Assembly: GCF_002964785.1 (NCBI RefSeq)
Contig: NZ_PQCC01000004.1
Span: forward strand, 248,001-312,000
Direction of reading: 5' to 3'
From: Pseudoalteromonas sp. T1lg48
GTDB lineage: Bacteria > Pseudomonadota > Gammaproteobacteria > Enterobacterales > Alteromonadaceae
Length of the DNA: 64,000 bases
In this document: one piece after another, positions 1-7,381 of the stretch
Numbering within the stretch: position 1 is the stretch's first letter
How the letters are laid out: each line of letters opens with the position of its first letter
Program-made: the position numbers and the translations under genes
Notes under the pieces: model-generated
The model's input: only the letters and a program-made list of their open reading frames with translations
The model's database searches: none
What the model was told of the DNA's origin: nothing

Positions 1-75
1 ACAAGCGCTTGCCATACTGTGAGCGAAGCGAAACCGGCAAGCGTTTGGAATCACTCTTGAACGCTTTGTTATACG
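1..75 (-). repeat. attC site of integron cassette 3 (partial)
   Basis: This is the inner part and one end of an attC recombination site. The inverted arms CGCTTGCC (5-12) and GGCAAGCG (35-42) can fold, and the site ends in the core GTTATAC at 68-74. The same GTTATACGGAGA string recurs on the minus strand at about 957-946, at the start of cassette 3. That match is expected when one cassette carries both halves of its core. The other end lies left of the window, so the cassette array continues there. Confidence 0.8.
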
Positions 76-938
76 GAGATTTCCCGCCGTCCAATTTTGT
101 GAGCGAAACCACCAACTCTAACCTTAATAATACCTTGCTCGTTTGAATCTACAGACGCGGTAATTTTTGAAATACATTTCATTGCCCGACCTTGTTCGAA
201 AACAAAACTATTCGAATGTGTATTAAGAAGGTGTTTAGTTAGGTAACACGCTAATGCACCACTCGCACTCCCCGTCGCTGATTCCTCGGAAATACCAAAC
301 AGTGGAGCGAAGTTACGACAGCTTGCTGTAACCATGTTTGTTTTTTCACATAACTCAAAAGCATGAATACCAATTACTTCATGCCTTTTACAGAAATTAA
401 TGGTTAGATTTTCATTCACTTGAATTTTATCGAGATACCCATATGGGACTGGGACAATAATATCGGGTAAACCTGTTGAAACAACCTCAATCGGCAACCG
501 TGTAGACTCAAGGACTTTCGAGTCTAGCCCGACTAACTCCGATATAAGTTCATAACTGAACTGTGCACCGTATTCTGGTAACTTCTGATCCATGACGACA
601 AGACCGCTTGTCTCTATGGTTACGACGAGTAAACCTGCTTTAGTCCTTTGAACGTATTTACCTTCACTTATGATTCCGTCTTGATACATTGCTGAAAATG
701 CAGCTAATGTAGCGTGTCCACAGAAATCAACTTCACCTGTTACGGTAAAAAAGGACACCTCAAAATCAGCTTCATTATCGCGAGATACAAATGCAGTTTC
801 CGAATAACCAACAACTTGTGCTATTTGTAATTTTTCTTCGTTCGACAAATAATCGGCGTCAAGCACAACACCCGCAGGGTTTCCACCCGTCCCATTCGCA
901 GTAAAGGAATTAACTAAAATAGCTTCAACGTTCTTCAA
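69..938 (-). CDS. PhzF family isomerase/epimerase-like protein (integron cassette 3)
   Basis: This is a PhzF family protein of 289 residues, a two-domain fold with diaminopimelate-epimerase topology. Family signatures seen are GNPAGVV near the N terminus, SETAFV with the likely catalytic Glu at about residue 47, a CGHAT motif, and ESATGSASG in the C-terminal half. Members include the phenazine enzyme PhzF and many enzymes of unknown substrate; no phenazine genes are present here, so the substrate is unknown. An in-frame ORF extends back to 977, but that lies inside the attC site. I prefer the TTG at 938, which has GGAG nine bases upstream. The TAA stop sits inside the core of the next attC site. 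It is part of a mobile cassette and is AT-richer than the downstream chromosomal genes. Confidence 0.85.
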   Translation of the reverse strand: MKNVEAILVNSFTANGTGGNPAGVVLDADYLSNEEKLQIAQVVGYSETAFVSRDNEADFEVSFFTVTGEVDFCGHATLAAFSAMYQDGIISEGKYVQRTKAGLLVVTIETSGLVVMDQKLPEYGAQFSYELISELVGLDSKVLESTRLPIEVVSTGLPDIIVPVPYGYLDKIQVNENLTINFCKRHEVIGIHAFELCEKTNMVTASCRNFAPLFGISEESATGSASGALACYLTKHLLNTHSNSFVFEQGRAMKCISKITASVDSNEQGIIKVRVGGFAHKIGRREISV

Positions 939-952
939 TATCAATTTCTCCG

Positions 953-1052
953 TATAACGCCCGCTTAACAGGCGCAAAAGGCTTGGCTAAAATTAGCGAC
1001 GAAGGAGTGCAAGCCAAGCTTTTTGCGTCCTTTTTTGAAGCGTTTGTTATGT
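953..1052 (-). repeat. attC site between cassettes 2 and 3
   Basis: This is an imperfect palindrome of about 100 bp. The left arm starts ATAACGCCCGCTTAACAGGC and the right arm ends GAAGCGTTTGTTATG; the inner arms AGGCTTGGCT and AGCCAAGCTT can pair. The right core GTTATGTGTTT (1046-1056) is repeated on the minus strand at the start of cassette 2 (about 1495-1485), as expected for a cassette attC site. The stop codon of cassette 2 lies in this core. Confidence 0.88.
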
Positions 1053-1463
1053 GTTTTTTACAGCACCAATAACCTTTTCCATGATTATTTGTTGCACCTT
1101 TGGATGAAACTCTTCATACATAGTATTAGAGCGAACATTGTTTTTTTCTTGTGGTTTTGGAATAGTGAATTTTTGAGTGTTAACCCAGTTTATTTTACGC
1201 CCAGCACTAACAAGATTTTTAGTATCACTTATATCGGTTAACAGTTTATGGTCTGCAATAAAGCCTATACCTTTAACATGAATATCTTTACTGCTTGGGG
1301 GGCAAGATTTTAGATAAACAATGTCACCGACTTTTAGGGACGCAACGTATTGAAAAAGTTCTGGTGCATCGGTTTCGTCCCAACCAGGACCTGCAATTGA
1401 ATTATCAATAAACTCTTGGCTCACATCTTCATCGTAATATGCACCAATTCCAAAAATTGCCAT
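1047..1463 (-). CDS. Integron cassette 2 protein, possible PUA/EVE-like fold
   Basis: The product is 138 residues with no signal peptide or membrane segment. I do not recognise a firmly named family. The middle part has KVGDIVYLKS followed by HVKGIGFIAD, the pattern of a small beta-barrel seen in EVE/PUA-type domains, which read modified bases or RNA; this is resemblance only. The N terminus begins MAIFGIGAYYDEDVS. The ATG has AAGGAG six bases upstream. The TAA stop is within the GTTAT core of the following attC site. It was probably mobilised as a cassette. Expression would depend on a promoter in or near attI or on its own leader. Confidence 0.75.
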   Translation of the reverse strand: MAIFGIGAYYDEDVSQEFIDNSIAGPGWDETDAPELFQYVASLKVGDIVYLKSCPPSSKDIHVKGIGFIADHKLLTDISDTKNLVSAGRKINWVNTQKFTIPKPQEKNNVRSNTMYEEFHPKVQQIIMEKVIGAVKNT

Positions 1464-1487
1464 TTAATACTCCTTGGCTTAATTAAA

Positions 1488-1561
1488 CACATAACGCCCA
1501 AAGCAGCGGCGCGCGGTAGCGCGTCCAGCCCGTAGGGCGATGCTGCCTTTGCTTGTTAAGT
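1488..1561 (-). repeat. attC site between cassettes 1 and 2
   Basis: This short attC site is about 74 bp. The outer cores are ACATAAC (1489-1495) and GTTAAGT (1555-1561), the arms CCCAAAGCAGC and GCTGCCTTTGC pair, and there is an inner GCGCGGTAGCGC hairpin. The right core GTTAAGTGG is repeated at the start of cassette 1 (minus strand, 2078-2070), so the two ends belong to one cassette. Confidence 0.88.
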
Positions 1562-1566
1562 GGATT

Positions 1567-2055
1567 TTACTCAAACCAGCCTTCCCACTTTTCGTTGGCC
1601 TTTTGATGCGATGTAATACCTGCATCTAGGGCCGAATGAAACGCTTCAGCTTGCTCTAAGCGGAAGCCTGCATCTTCAAAATTGAGCATTTTAATATTGC
1701 CAATGAGTTTAAATGGCTTTGGCTGAAACATCTGATATAGCTGGATAGGCTCACTTAAGCCTTGCCCCCATGCTTTGATTAAATATACATCCTGCTTTGA
1801 ACCATCTCCAAGGGTTACTAGACCCTCTTGTGCATATGCCCAAACATCAACTAGGTGCTGATACTTTTCGATTGTCTCATGAGCAAGGTCTACAGCTTGC
1901 TGCTGGGTATCGGCTTCAAAGTTCTGTAACTCTCTGCTTTCTCCAGATTGGAAAATTACATATGGGACCATTAATTCTCCATCTTGGCCACTTCCGATAT
2001 AGGCGCTGTGAGCAAGAATAAGCCCTACTATGTTTCCAATTAGTTCAATGTTCAT
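1567..2055 (-). CDS. Integron cassette 1 protein, unknown function
   Basis: This cytoplasmic-looking protein of 162 residues belongs to no family I recognise. It has no signal peptide and no obvious catalytic motif. It starts MNIELIGNIVGLILAHSAYI and contains an acidic, Gln-rich middle section followed by WAYAQEGLV, GDGSKQDVYLIKAWG and LIGNIKMLNF; it ends in an acidic, aromatic tail (KWEGWFE). An upstream GTG at 2073 is in frame but overlaps the recombination core. The ATG at 2055 has GGAAGA at proper spacing and is preferred. As the first cassette after attI it is probably the best expressed one in the array. The stop lies six bases before the attC site. Confidence 0.72.
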   Translation of the reverse strand: MNIELIGNIVGLILAHSAYIGSGQDGELMVPYVIFQSGESRELQNFEADTQQQAVDLAHETIEKYQHLVDVWAYAQEGLVTLGDGSKQDVYLIKAWGQGLSEPIQLYQMFQPKPFKLIGNIKMLNFEDAGFRLEQAEAFHSALDAGITSHQKANEKWEGWFE

Positions 2056-2094
2056 CGATTCTTCCGTGGCCACTTAACAATTTAATATCGAGCG

Positions 2095-2236
2095 ATTGGG
2101 TCGTTTTTCTACCGCAACCTGTCTCGTTTTAGTCCTCTTACCATTGATAGCAGATTCAGGAAGTGTTTGCCAGAACTTAAGTTTCTCAAAGTCTTAGCGG
2201 CGTGGGAAAGACAAAAACGACCCATTGGGTCGTTTT
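2095..2236. repeat. 13-base repeated element in the attI region
   Basis: ATTGGGTCGTTTT occurs at 2095-2107 and again at 2224-2236. An inverted copy, AAAACGACCC, occurs at 2214-2223, so the second copy forms a near-perfect palindrome with a 3-base spacer. Candidate roles are integrase accessory sites, a hairpin between intI and the cassettes, or an operator. Confidence 0.6.
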
Positions 2237-2237
2237 C

Positions 2238-2265
2238 TTGACTATAGGAGAAACACAGCAATACT
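2238..2265 (+). promoter_or_regulatory. Predicted intI promoter
   Basis: A -35 box TTGACT (2238-2243) and a -10 box AATACT (2260-2265) are separated by 16 bases. The -10 overlaps the LexA box. The predicted start of transcription is about 25 bases before the ATG. Confidence 0.65.
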
Positions 2266-2279
2266 GTATTTATAAACAG
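2264..2279. promoter_or_regulatory. LexA (SOS) box over the intI promoter
   Basis: CTGTATTTATAAACAG is a perfect match to the CTGT-N8-ACAG gammaproteobacterial LexA consensus, with flanking TA bases extending the palindrome. It overlaps the -10 box and start region of intI. SOS control of integron integrases by LexA is established in other integrons. Confidence 0.88.
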
Positions 2280-2298
2280 TATTCAGTAGGGTGACCCA

Positions 2299-3270
2299 AT
2301 GAGAACTCGCTCACCATTTCTAAACCACATCGCCGAGTTTATGCTGACAAAGCAATATTCGCTCAGAAGCGTTGATACATACCTTAAGTGGATTTCTTCT
2401 TATATTCATTTTCATGGTAAGCGTCACCCAGCCTCAATGGGAGATAACGAGGTTGTCGAATACCTCGACTACCTCGTACTCAAATGTAATGTGTCGCCTA
2501 AAACACAAGCGACAGCACTAAATTCGTTATCTTTTTTATATAAGCATATAATTAAACAGGATTTGTGTCCTAATCTAACGTTTGTCAGAAGCAAGCGCCA
2601 AGCTAAATTACCAATTGTCATGACCCCCGAGGAGGTTAAACTTCTCATGTCGTTTTTAAATAAACGATATTATTTAATTTCGGGTTTAATGTATGGCAGC
2701 GGCTTACGTGTCATGGAAGCTGTTCAACTAAGAGTTCAGGATATTGACTTTGACTACAAGTGCATTCGGGTCTGGAATGGAAAAGGGAATAAACATAGGG
2801 TAGTTACACTCGCCACAGAACTAATGCCTTTGCTAAGAAATCAAATTGCTCAAGCTGATGAATACTTAAAATTAGATTCCCAGAATAAGCAATATGCTGG
2901 TGTTTGGATGCCAAACGCATTAGCAAGAAAGTATCCTAGCGCCAATAAATCACTTGCTTGGCAGTATTTGTTTCCTTCATTTAAATTAAGTGCAGACCCT
3001 GAAACGGGCGAGATTCGCCGACACCATTTTCATCAAACAGGAGTACGTAAAGCAGTTAAAGAGGCAGCCAAAAAAGCAAAAATAACAAAACCTATAACGC
3101 CCCACACTTTTAGACATTCATTTGCGACCCATTTACTACAAAGTGGTGCCGATATCAGAACCGTGCAAGCTCAACTTGGTCATTCCGATGTCAAGACAAC
3201 GCAAATATACACTCATGTGTTGCAGCAAGGGGCAAATGGAGTTATCAGCCCGCTGAGTAAAATATTTTAA
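2299..3270 (+). CDS. intI: Integron integrase (tyrosine recombinase IntI)
   Basis: This 323-residue tyrosine recombinase joins attI with attC sites to insert and excise gene cassettes. The N-terminal core-binding domain covers about residues 5-90. The catalytic domain shows R137 (SGLRVME), HTFRH with H269 and R272, LGH with H295 and the nucleophile Y304. Between about residues 203 and 226 it carries the extra segment typical of IntI proteins and absent from XerC/D (ALARKYPSANKS then WQYLFPS). The length equals that of other chromosomal integron integrases, and all catalytic residues are present, so it should be active. It is divergent from the cassette array, the standard integron layout, and its promoter carries a LexA box. 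Confidence 0.96.
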   Translation: MRTRSPFLNHIAEFMLTKQYSLRSVDTYLKWISSYIHFHGKRHPASMGDNEVVEYLDYLVLKCNVSPKTQATALNSLSFLYKHIIKQDLCPNLTFVRSKRQAKLPIVMTPEEVKLLMSFLNKRYYLISGLMYGSGLRVMEAVQLRVQDIDFDYKCIRVWNGKGNKHRVVTLATELMPLLRNQIAQADEYLKLDSQNKQYAGVWMPNALARKYPSANKSLAWQYLFPSFKLSADPETGEIRRHHFHQTGVRKAVKEAAKKAKITKPITPHTFRHSFATHLLQSGADIRTVQAQLGHSDVKTTQIYTHVLQQGANGVISPLSKIF

Positions 3271-3365
3271 TCGTTATCAAGGTTAGCAATTCGCTCTCAG
3301 CAGCCTTCGAGTATGAGCTTTTGTACTAGCTCACAGCAAGAGTTGTTGCACCAAAAAACAGGCAT

Positions 3366-3391
3366 AAAAAAAGGGCGTTAGCGCCCTTTTT
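3366..3391. terminator. Bidirectional terminator between intI and hupB
   Basis: The stem GGGCG-TTAG-CGCCC at 3373-3386 has an A run on the left and a T run on the right, so it can stop transcription from both convergent genes. Confidence 0.85.
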
Positions 3392-3409
3392 CAACAGTAT
3401 TCTTTACTA

Positions 3410-3685
3410 TTAAGAATTAACTGAATCTTTAAGACCTTTACCTGGCTTGAAGCTAGGAATGTTCGCAGCCGCGATTTGGATTTCCGCGCCTGTTTGCGGG
3501 TTGCGGCCTGTACGAGCAGCACGCTCTTTTACAGAGAAAGTACCGAAACCAACTAGCGCAACAGAGTTACCGTCTTTCAAAGAGTCAGTTACTGCACCAG
3601 TGAATGCATCTAGCGCACGGCTCGCCGCTGCTTTTGAGATTTCAGCATCGTTGGCGATTTTTTCGACTAATTGAGCTTTGTTCAT
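3410..3685 (-). CDS. hupB: DNA-binding protein HU-beta
   Basis: The 91-residue histone-like protein binds and bends DNA as a dimer in the nucleoid. It starts [11 protein letters not shown] and contains [20 protein letters not shown], the DNA-binding arm with RNPQTG, and ends [15 protein letters not shown]. The close match to E. coli HupB along its whole length supports the name. Its own leader has AGGA eight bases before the ATG. It is monocistronic and followed by the terminator at 3366-3391. Confidence 0.95.
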   Translation of the reverse strand: MNKAQLVEKIANDAEISKAAASRALDAFTGAVTDSLKDGNSVALVGFGTFSVKERAARTGRNPQTGAEIQIAAANIPSFKPGKGLKDSVNS

Positions 3686-3807
3686 TGTTTGATTCCTATT
3701 CGTTATTTTTTTTGCCTTAGCAAGACCTATATTTAAGTATTTTTATTAACTTGGCAACTGCAAACCACACATTTTTGAGAAAAAACTTCATAAAAATGGG
3801 CTATTTG

Positions 3808-4338
3808 TTAACGTTTTTCGATAACTAGCGTGATTTCGCCAACTTCGACTCCAAACTTATCAATTGCGGTACGGTTGATCAACCTTGTTTCGGTGACAAG
3901 AAACATCCAGTCATCAAGGGCTACAGTGATGGTGTCATCGCCATAGGGAATACGCAAACTGTACTGCCAGTGCAAGGCGTTGCCGACCACTTTACCCTCA
4001 GCCTGCCCCACCACATCATCGGCGCGACCAAACACCTTACCATCTTCACCCAGTTCCAGATACCAGACCCGGGTGCTCTGCTCTCCGTCTTGCTCTCCAC
4101 CCAAGTAATAGAACTGCTCATCAAGAATGCCCTTATTCCCATCCCATGAGCCCTGCATATCGACTTTGAAACGCCGGGTGACCATACCGCTATAGTCTTG
4201 GACTATGCCATAGGCCACCAGCTCACCGTTAAAAAAGCGCTTAAAGTCGAATTGCGGCTCTGTGCCTTGATAATCCTCTATGCTAACGCTGCAGGACACT
4301 AGCAGCATCAACAGTGGCAGTATGACTAAGTGCCTCAT
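3808..4338 (-). CDS. DUF3833 family lipoprotein
   Basis: The 176-residue predicted lipoprotein has a signal peptide ending LLMLLVSC, with the lipobox Cys at about residue 16. The body has the pattern of the DUF3833 family (FFNGELVAYGIVQDYSG, then DEQFYY and a WQYSLRIP segment), a family repeatedly linked to cfa-like methyltransferase operons. It is the last gene of the sigma/ChrR operon. Its ATG overlaps the stop of the preceding gene by four bases (ATGA). A role in envelope lipid handling is inferred from context only; biochemical function is unknown. Confidence 0.85.
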   Translation of the reverse strand: MRHLVILPLLMLLVSCSVSIEDYQGTEPQFDFKRFFNGELVAYGIVQDYSGMVTRRFKVDMQGSWDGNKGILDEQFYYLGGEQDGEQSTRVWYLELGEDGKVFGRADDVVGQAEGKVVGNALHWQYSLRIPYGDDTITVALDDWMFLVTETRLINRTAIDKFGVEVGEITLVIEKR

Positions 4339-4835
4339 GGACGACCTCCCAATAATTGCGCCCTAAGCCCGGGCTCTGTTGTCTGTGGCGACAGCCAGAT
4401 TGAGGTAAAAGCGTCGCTAAACGCTGGGTCGTCAACCTGGTGCAGTAATTCGCCGTTGAAGTAAAAAGTACCCTTACCGCTGGCATCGGTGACAAAACTT
4501 AGCGTATCTCCGGCACTGACATCCGGCCACAAACCCTTTAATAGGCCTTTATAGGCAGTCACGTACTCAGGTCTATCTAGCTTACGCCATTGGTCCAGAG
4601 TGGCTTTGGTAATGTCGTCGCCTTCAATATCACGCAAATAGGTTAAGGACAAACGCATGGGGTGATGGCCAAAGCGATACTCACCAGTATCCGTGGCCAG
4701 TTCAGCGCGGTAGATATCCCAAAACAGGTAACGCATCACGCCTTCGCCAACGTCCTGCCACTTATCTGTGGTCGCCGTGGCCGGAAGCGCGAGCACAAAG
4801 GCCGCTGACAGTATTGCACTTTTCCAAGCATTCAT
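4335..4835 (-). CDS. Chalcone isomerase-like periplasmic protein
   Basis: The 166-residue secreted protein starts MNAWKSAILSAAFVLALPA, a clear Sec signal peptide ending around ATA-TTDKW. The mature part resembles the chalcone-isomerase-like superfamily found in bacterial lipid operons (GEGVMRYLFWDIYRAEL at its start, then LSLTYLRDI). This superfamily includes fatty-acid-binding members. The longer ORF that begins at 4952 overlaps the upstream gene. The ATG at 4835 has AGGAG seven bases upstream and opens the signal peptide, so it is chosen. A lipid-binding role in the pathway of this operon is inferred. Confidence 0.82.
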   Translation of the reverse strand: MNAWKSAILSAAFVLALPATATTDKWQDVGEGVMRYLFWDIYRAELATDTGEYRFGHHPMRLSLTYLRDIEGDDITKATLDQWRKLDRPEYVTAYKGLLKGLWPDVSAGDTLSFVTDASGKGTFYFNGELLHQVDDPAFSDAFTSIWLSPQTTEPGLRAQLLGGRP

Positions 4836-4849
4836 AACGGTGCTCCTCA

Positions 4850-5359
4850 TCAACTCGTATGTGTCAGTACGTGTTGCAAGCGTCGATTGATCACTACCAT
4901 GAGGGTAAAAGTAACGGCCCATAGGCCACCGTAAAGAAGGTAAAATTGCCACCAGGGCACCCCCAAGGCAAAAATCTCAAAGTGGGCGGCGGTGATATAA
5001 CTGGATGGTGCACAGAGCCAGCACAGTAGAAAGCATTGCCACCAGTTAAAACGCTTTATAAAAGCCAAGGAATGATTAATGGTGAGGATCAACGCCAACC
5101 ATAAGAGCAAAAGCCAGGCAGGTACCAGGGCATCGGCAAATTGTAAAAGCCCGAGCCATTGGGCCAATGCCTCACAGGCAAAGGCCAACACCAGGGTGCT
5201 ACATAAGTAGAGGTCGCGGCGACGCTCTGAGGACAGCCACAGCATCATAAGCACACACAGCGCCATAAAAGGCAGTGCCCGCTGCTGGGCATAAAAAGCT
5301 GCCCACCAGCAGCTTTGAAACAGCAGAAAGTTAGTAATGCAAAGCCAGCGCCGCGTCAT
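4850..5359 (-). CDS. DUF2878 family membrane protein
   Basis: The inner-membrane protein has about 169 residues and five or six hydrophobic segments (FLLFQSCWWAAFYAQ, then ALPFMALCVLMMLWL, LVPAWLLLLWLALIL, WWQCFLLCWLC and a final WQFYLLYGGLWAV stretch). It matches the DUF2878 family, which accompanies cfa-like genes. The start at 5359 ([11 protein letters not shown]) gives a family-like length and overlaps the end of the methyltransferase gene by 29 bases, suggesting translational coupling. The molecular role is unknown. Confidence 0.82.
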   Translation of the reverse strand: MTRRWLCITNFLLFQSCWWAAFYAQQRALPFMALCVLMMLWLSSERRRDLYLCSTLVLAFACEALAQWLGLLQFADALVPAWLLLLWLALILTINHSLAFIKRFNWWQCFLLCWLCAPSSYITAAHFEIFALGVPWWQFYLLYGGLWAVTFTLMVVINRRLQHVLTHTS

Positions 5360-6599
5360 TGGTCTTAAACCCTTGCTTGCGCGCAACTAGGTGCACGGTA
5401 CTGATGGCCCGTTGACGAAATGCGCCTTCACAATAGCCCAGGTAGTACTGCCATAGACGGTAAAATTGTGTATTAAATTTAGCGCCCTGCAACTGTGGCC
5501 AGGCTTTATCAAACCGCTCTCTCCAATCGGCCAGCGTGCGAGCGTAATGCAAACCAATATCGTGGAGCTCGTGCATCACCAGATCTGTGCCTTGTCGCAA
5601 GTGACGGCTCATTTCATCAATGCTGACCAAGCAGCCACCAGGAAAAATATACTGCTGGATAAAGTCGGTCTGCTTGACGTAAGTATGATAACGCTGGTCG
5701 TTGATGGTGATCGCTTGAAGCAGCATGGCACCATCGGACTTAAGCAGGCTGTTGCATTTGGCAAAGAAACCACTGAGGTACTGATGACCTACGGCCTCAA
5801 TCATCTCAATGGATACCAGCTTGTCGTACTGGCCCTCGAGTAAACGGTAGTCCTGTTTGAGCAGGGTGATCTTGTCTTCGAGGCCCAGGGCTTTTATCTT
5901 GTTTGCCACATAATCATGTTGCTCTTCGGATATGGTGGTGGTGGTTACATGCACGTCATAATGGGTGGCGGCATAGATGGCAAAAGCGCCCCACCCGGTG
6001 CCAATCTCTATGACTGTGTCGCCATCTTTGAGCTGTGCGCGCTCGCAAATGAGCTTGAGTTTATGTTGCTGTGCCTGCTCGAGGCTGGCTTCTTTATGCG
6101 GATACACGGCGCAGGAATAGAGCATTTCATTACTTAAAAATGACTCGTACAACTCGTTGCCTAAATCGTAATGAGCGACAATATTGCGTTTTGAGCCGGC
6201 GCTGGAGTTACGGTTGCGCGCATGCTTAAGGCGATACGCAAGCCCGCTCAGCAGCGCAAAGCGACGTTCAAAAGCATCCAGCTGTGCCTGGTTTAAAACA
6301 AATATTTCAATCAGGCGCGTGAGATTATCGCACTCCCAGTGGCCGTCAATGTAAGATTCTGCGGCGCCAATGCTGCCAGAAAATGCGAACGCCTGATACA
6401 TCTTGGCGTCAACAACCTTGACCACTGCTTTAGGCCGCGCTGACTTATCACCAAAAGCATGCACCGGCTCGCCTCGCTCATGAATTTCGATACACCCATG
6501 CTCGAGCGTATTAAACGCGGCAAAAACCAGACGCTTGGCCAACTTGGTTTTCCAACTTACATTTGAATTTATTTTTACCTCGGTAACTCTATCCATCAT
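5331..6599 (-). CDS. cfa: Cyclopropane-fatty-acyl-phospholipid synthase family methyltransferase
   Basis: This 422-residue SAM-dependent enzyme methylates or cyclopropanates unsaturated acyl chains of membrane phospholipids. Visible motifs are the substrate-side [10 protein letters not shown] (142-151), the SAM loop VIEIGTGWG (196-204), SIEMIEAVG and LLQAITIND. Its length is normal for the Cfa family. It sits with a flavin oxidoreductase, DUF1365 and a ChrR-controlled sigma factor. In alphaproteobacteria, related sets respond to singlet oxygen and include methyltransferases for methylated and furan fatty acids. The product could therefore be a methylated or furan precursor rather than a simple cyclopropane. 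The start overlaps the stop of the DUF1365 gene by four bases. Confidence 0.9.
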   Translation of the reverse strand: MMDRVTEVKINSNVSWKTKLAKRLVFAAFNTLEHGCIEIHERGEPVHAFGDKSARPKAVVKVVDAKMYQAFAFSGSIGAAESYIDGHWECDNLTRLIEIFVLNQAQLDAFERRFALLSGLAYRLKHARNRNSSAGSKRNIVAHYDLGNELYESFLSNEMLYSCAVYPHKEASLEQAQQHKLKLICERAQLKDGDTVIEIGTGWGAFAIYAATHYDVHVTTTTISEEQHDYVANKIKALGLEDKITLLKQDYRLLEGQYDKLVSIEMIEAVGHQYLSGFFAKCNSLLKSDGAMLLQAITINDQRYHTYVKQTDFIQQYIFPGGCLVSIDEMSRHLRQGTDLVMHELHDIGLHYARTLADWRERFDKAWPQLQGAKFNTQFYRLWQYYLGYCEGAFRQRAISTVHLVARKQGFKTNDAALALHY

Positions 6600-7381
6600 T
6601 CTTTCCCAGGGTGAGCGTAAAAAGGCACTCGTTTCAAAAATAATTTAACTGCTTGCCAGTAGATCCCTTTGACTATGCTCAGGCTCATCGCTGGAAAGCG
6701 CTTAAGCAACTCACTCACCGCCTGTTTATCCAATTTACGTCGTTGCAGGCGAAGAGTGGCATCGAACAGCAGGTTCTCCTGGCGCTTGTTCTCGATATGG
6801 ATCAGCAGGGATTTGGGCAGCACTTTAACCGCCCAGTGATAATGCATGTCCAGATTCATAAAAGGAGATACGTGGAAACATTTCTTAAAGTTCACTTTAG
6901 TGTGCAGATCGACTAAGTAATAATGGCGCTCATTCCAGGGCGTATTACTGACCTCTGCCATCATATGGGTAAAACTGACAGCCCCACGGCGTTGAAAAAA
7001 GTAGAAATTTGCCGGCGAAAAGTACAGACCGAAACAGCGCAACTGAGCAAGCAGGTATACGGACTCAACCTCGATGCTACTGTCTAGGGTATGCAGTTGC
7101 TTGATTGCCCGTGTACTCACATCCCCTTCCTGCAAGGGCACGTAATCGCTTTGCTTAAAACGCAGTAGTTTACCTCTCCCTGTGCCCAGTAAGGGATGAA
7201 CATTGTCCAGTTGTTCCGGGTGAGCAAGGTCGACCCACATCATATAGAGCGGATAATGAAAGTGATGAGGTTTGGGATCAAAGCGCCGATGGCGTATATC
7301 GCCGAGCATGATCGCGCTTTGCCATAGGGCCGCCTGCGCCACCTCATGGGGATCAATGTCAAACGCCAGTGCGCTAGTCAA
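6596..7381 (-). CDS. DUF1365 family protein
   Basis: The 261-residue protein is of the DUF1365 family, almost always encoded between a flavin amine-oxidase-like gene and a cfa-like gene. Typical stretches are [21 protein letters not shown] at the N terminus, the LLRFKQSDY segment, [23 protein letters not shown] and KCFHVSPFM. No membrane segment stands out. The biochemical role is not established; it is thought to assist modification of membrane fatty acids together with its neighbours. It overlaps both neighbouring genes by a few bases. Confidence 0.9.
   Translation of the reverse strand: MTSALAFDIDPHEVAQAALWQSAIMLGDIRHRRFDPKPHHFHYPLYMMWVDLAHPEQLDNVHPLLGTGRGKLLRFKQSDYVPLQEGDVSTRAIKQLHTLDSSIEVESVYLLAQLRCFGLYFSPANFYFFQRRGAVSFTHMMAEVSNTPWNERHYYLVDLHTKVNFKKCFHVSPFMNLDMHYHWAVKVLPKSLLIHIENKRQENLLFDATLRLQRRKLDKQAVSELLKRFPAMSLSIVKGIYWQAVKLFLKRVPFYAHPGKE

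Larger units (their letters stand above)
2072..2298. other. attI region of the integron
   Basis: This is the stretch between the first cassette and the integrase gene. The recombination core reads GTTAAGT on the minus strand at 2078-2072 and fits the GTTRRRY consensus; it is where new cassettes would enter. The segment also holds the intI promoter, a LexA box and a repeated 13-base element. I see no strong sigma-70 promoter aimed at the cassettes, so the Pc promoter is not assigned. Confidence 0.75.

Noticed and set aside
2080..2298. A Pc promoter driving the cassettes
   Set aside because: Several weak pairs exist on the minus strand (for example CTGGCA with TATCAA), but none is close enough to consensus to assign.
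5466..6137. Plus-strand open frames opposite the cfa-like gene
   Set aside because: The minus-strand frame encodes a full-length methyltransferase with all motifs; the antisense frames have no support.
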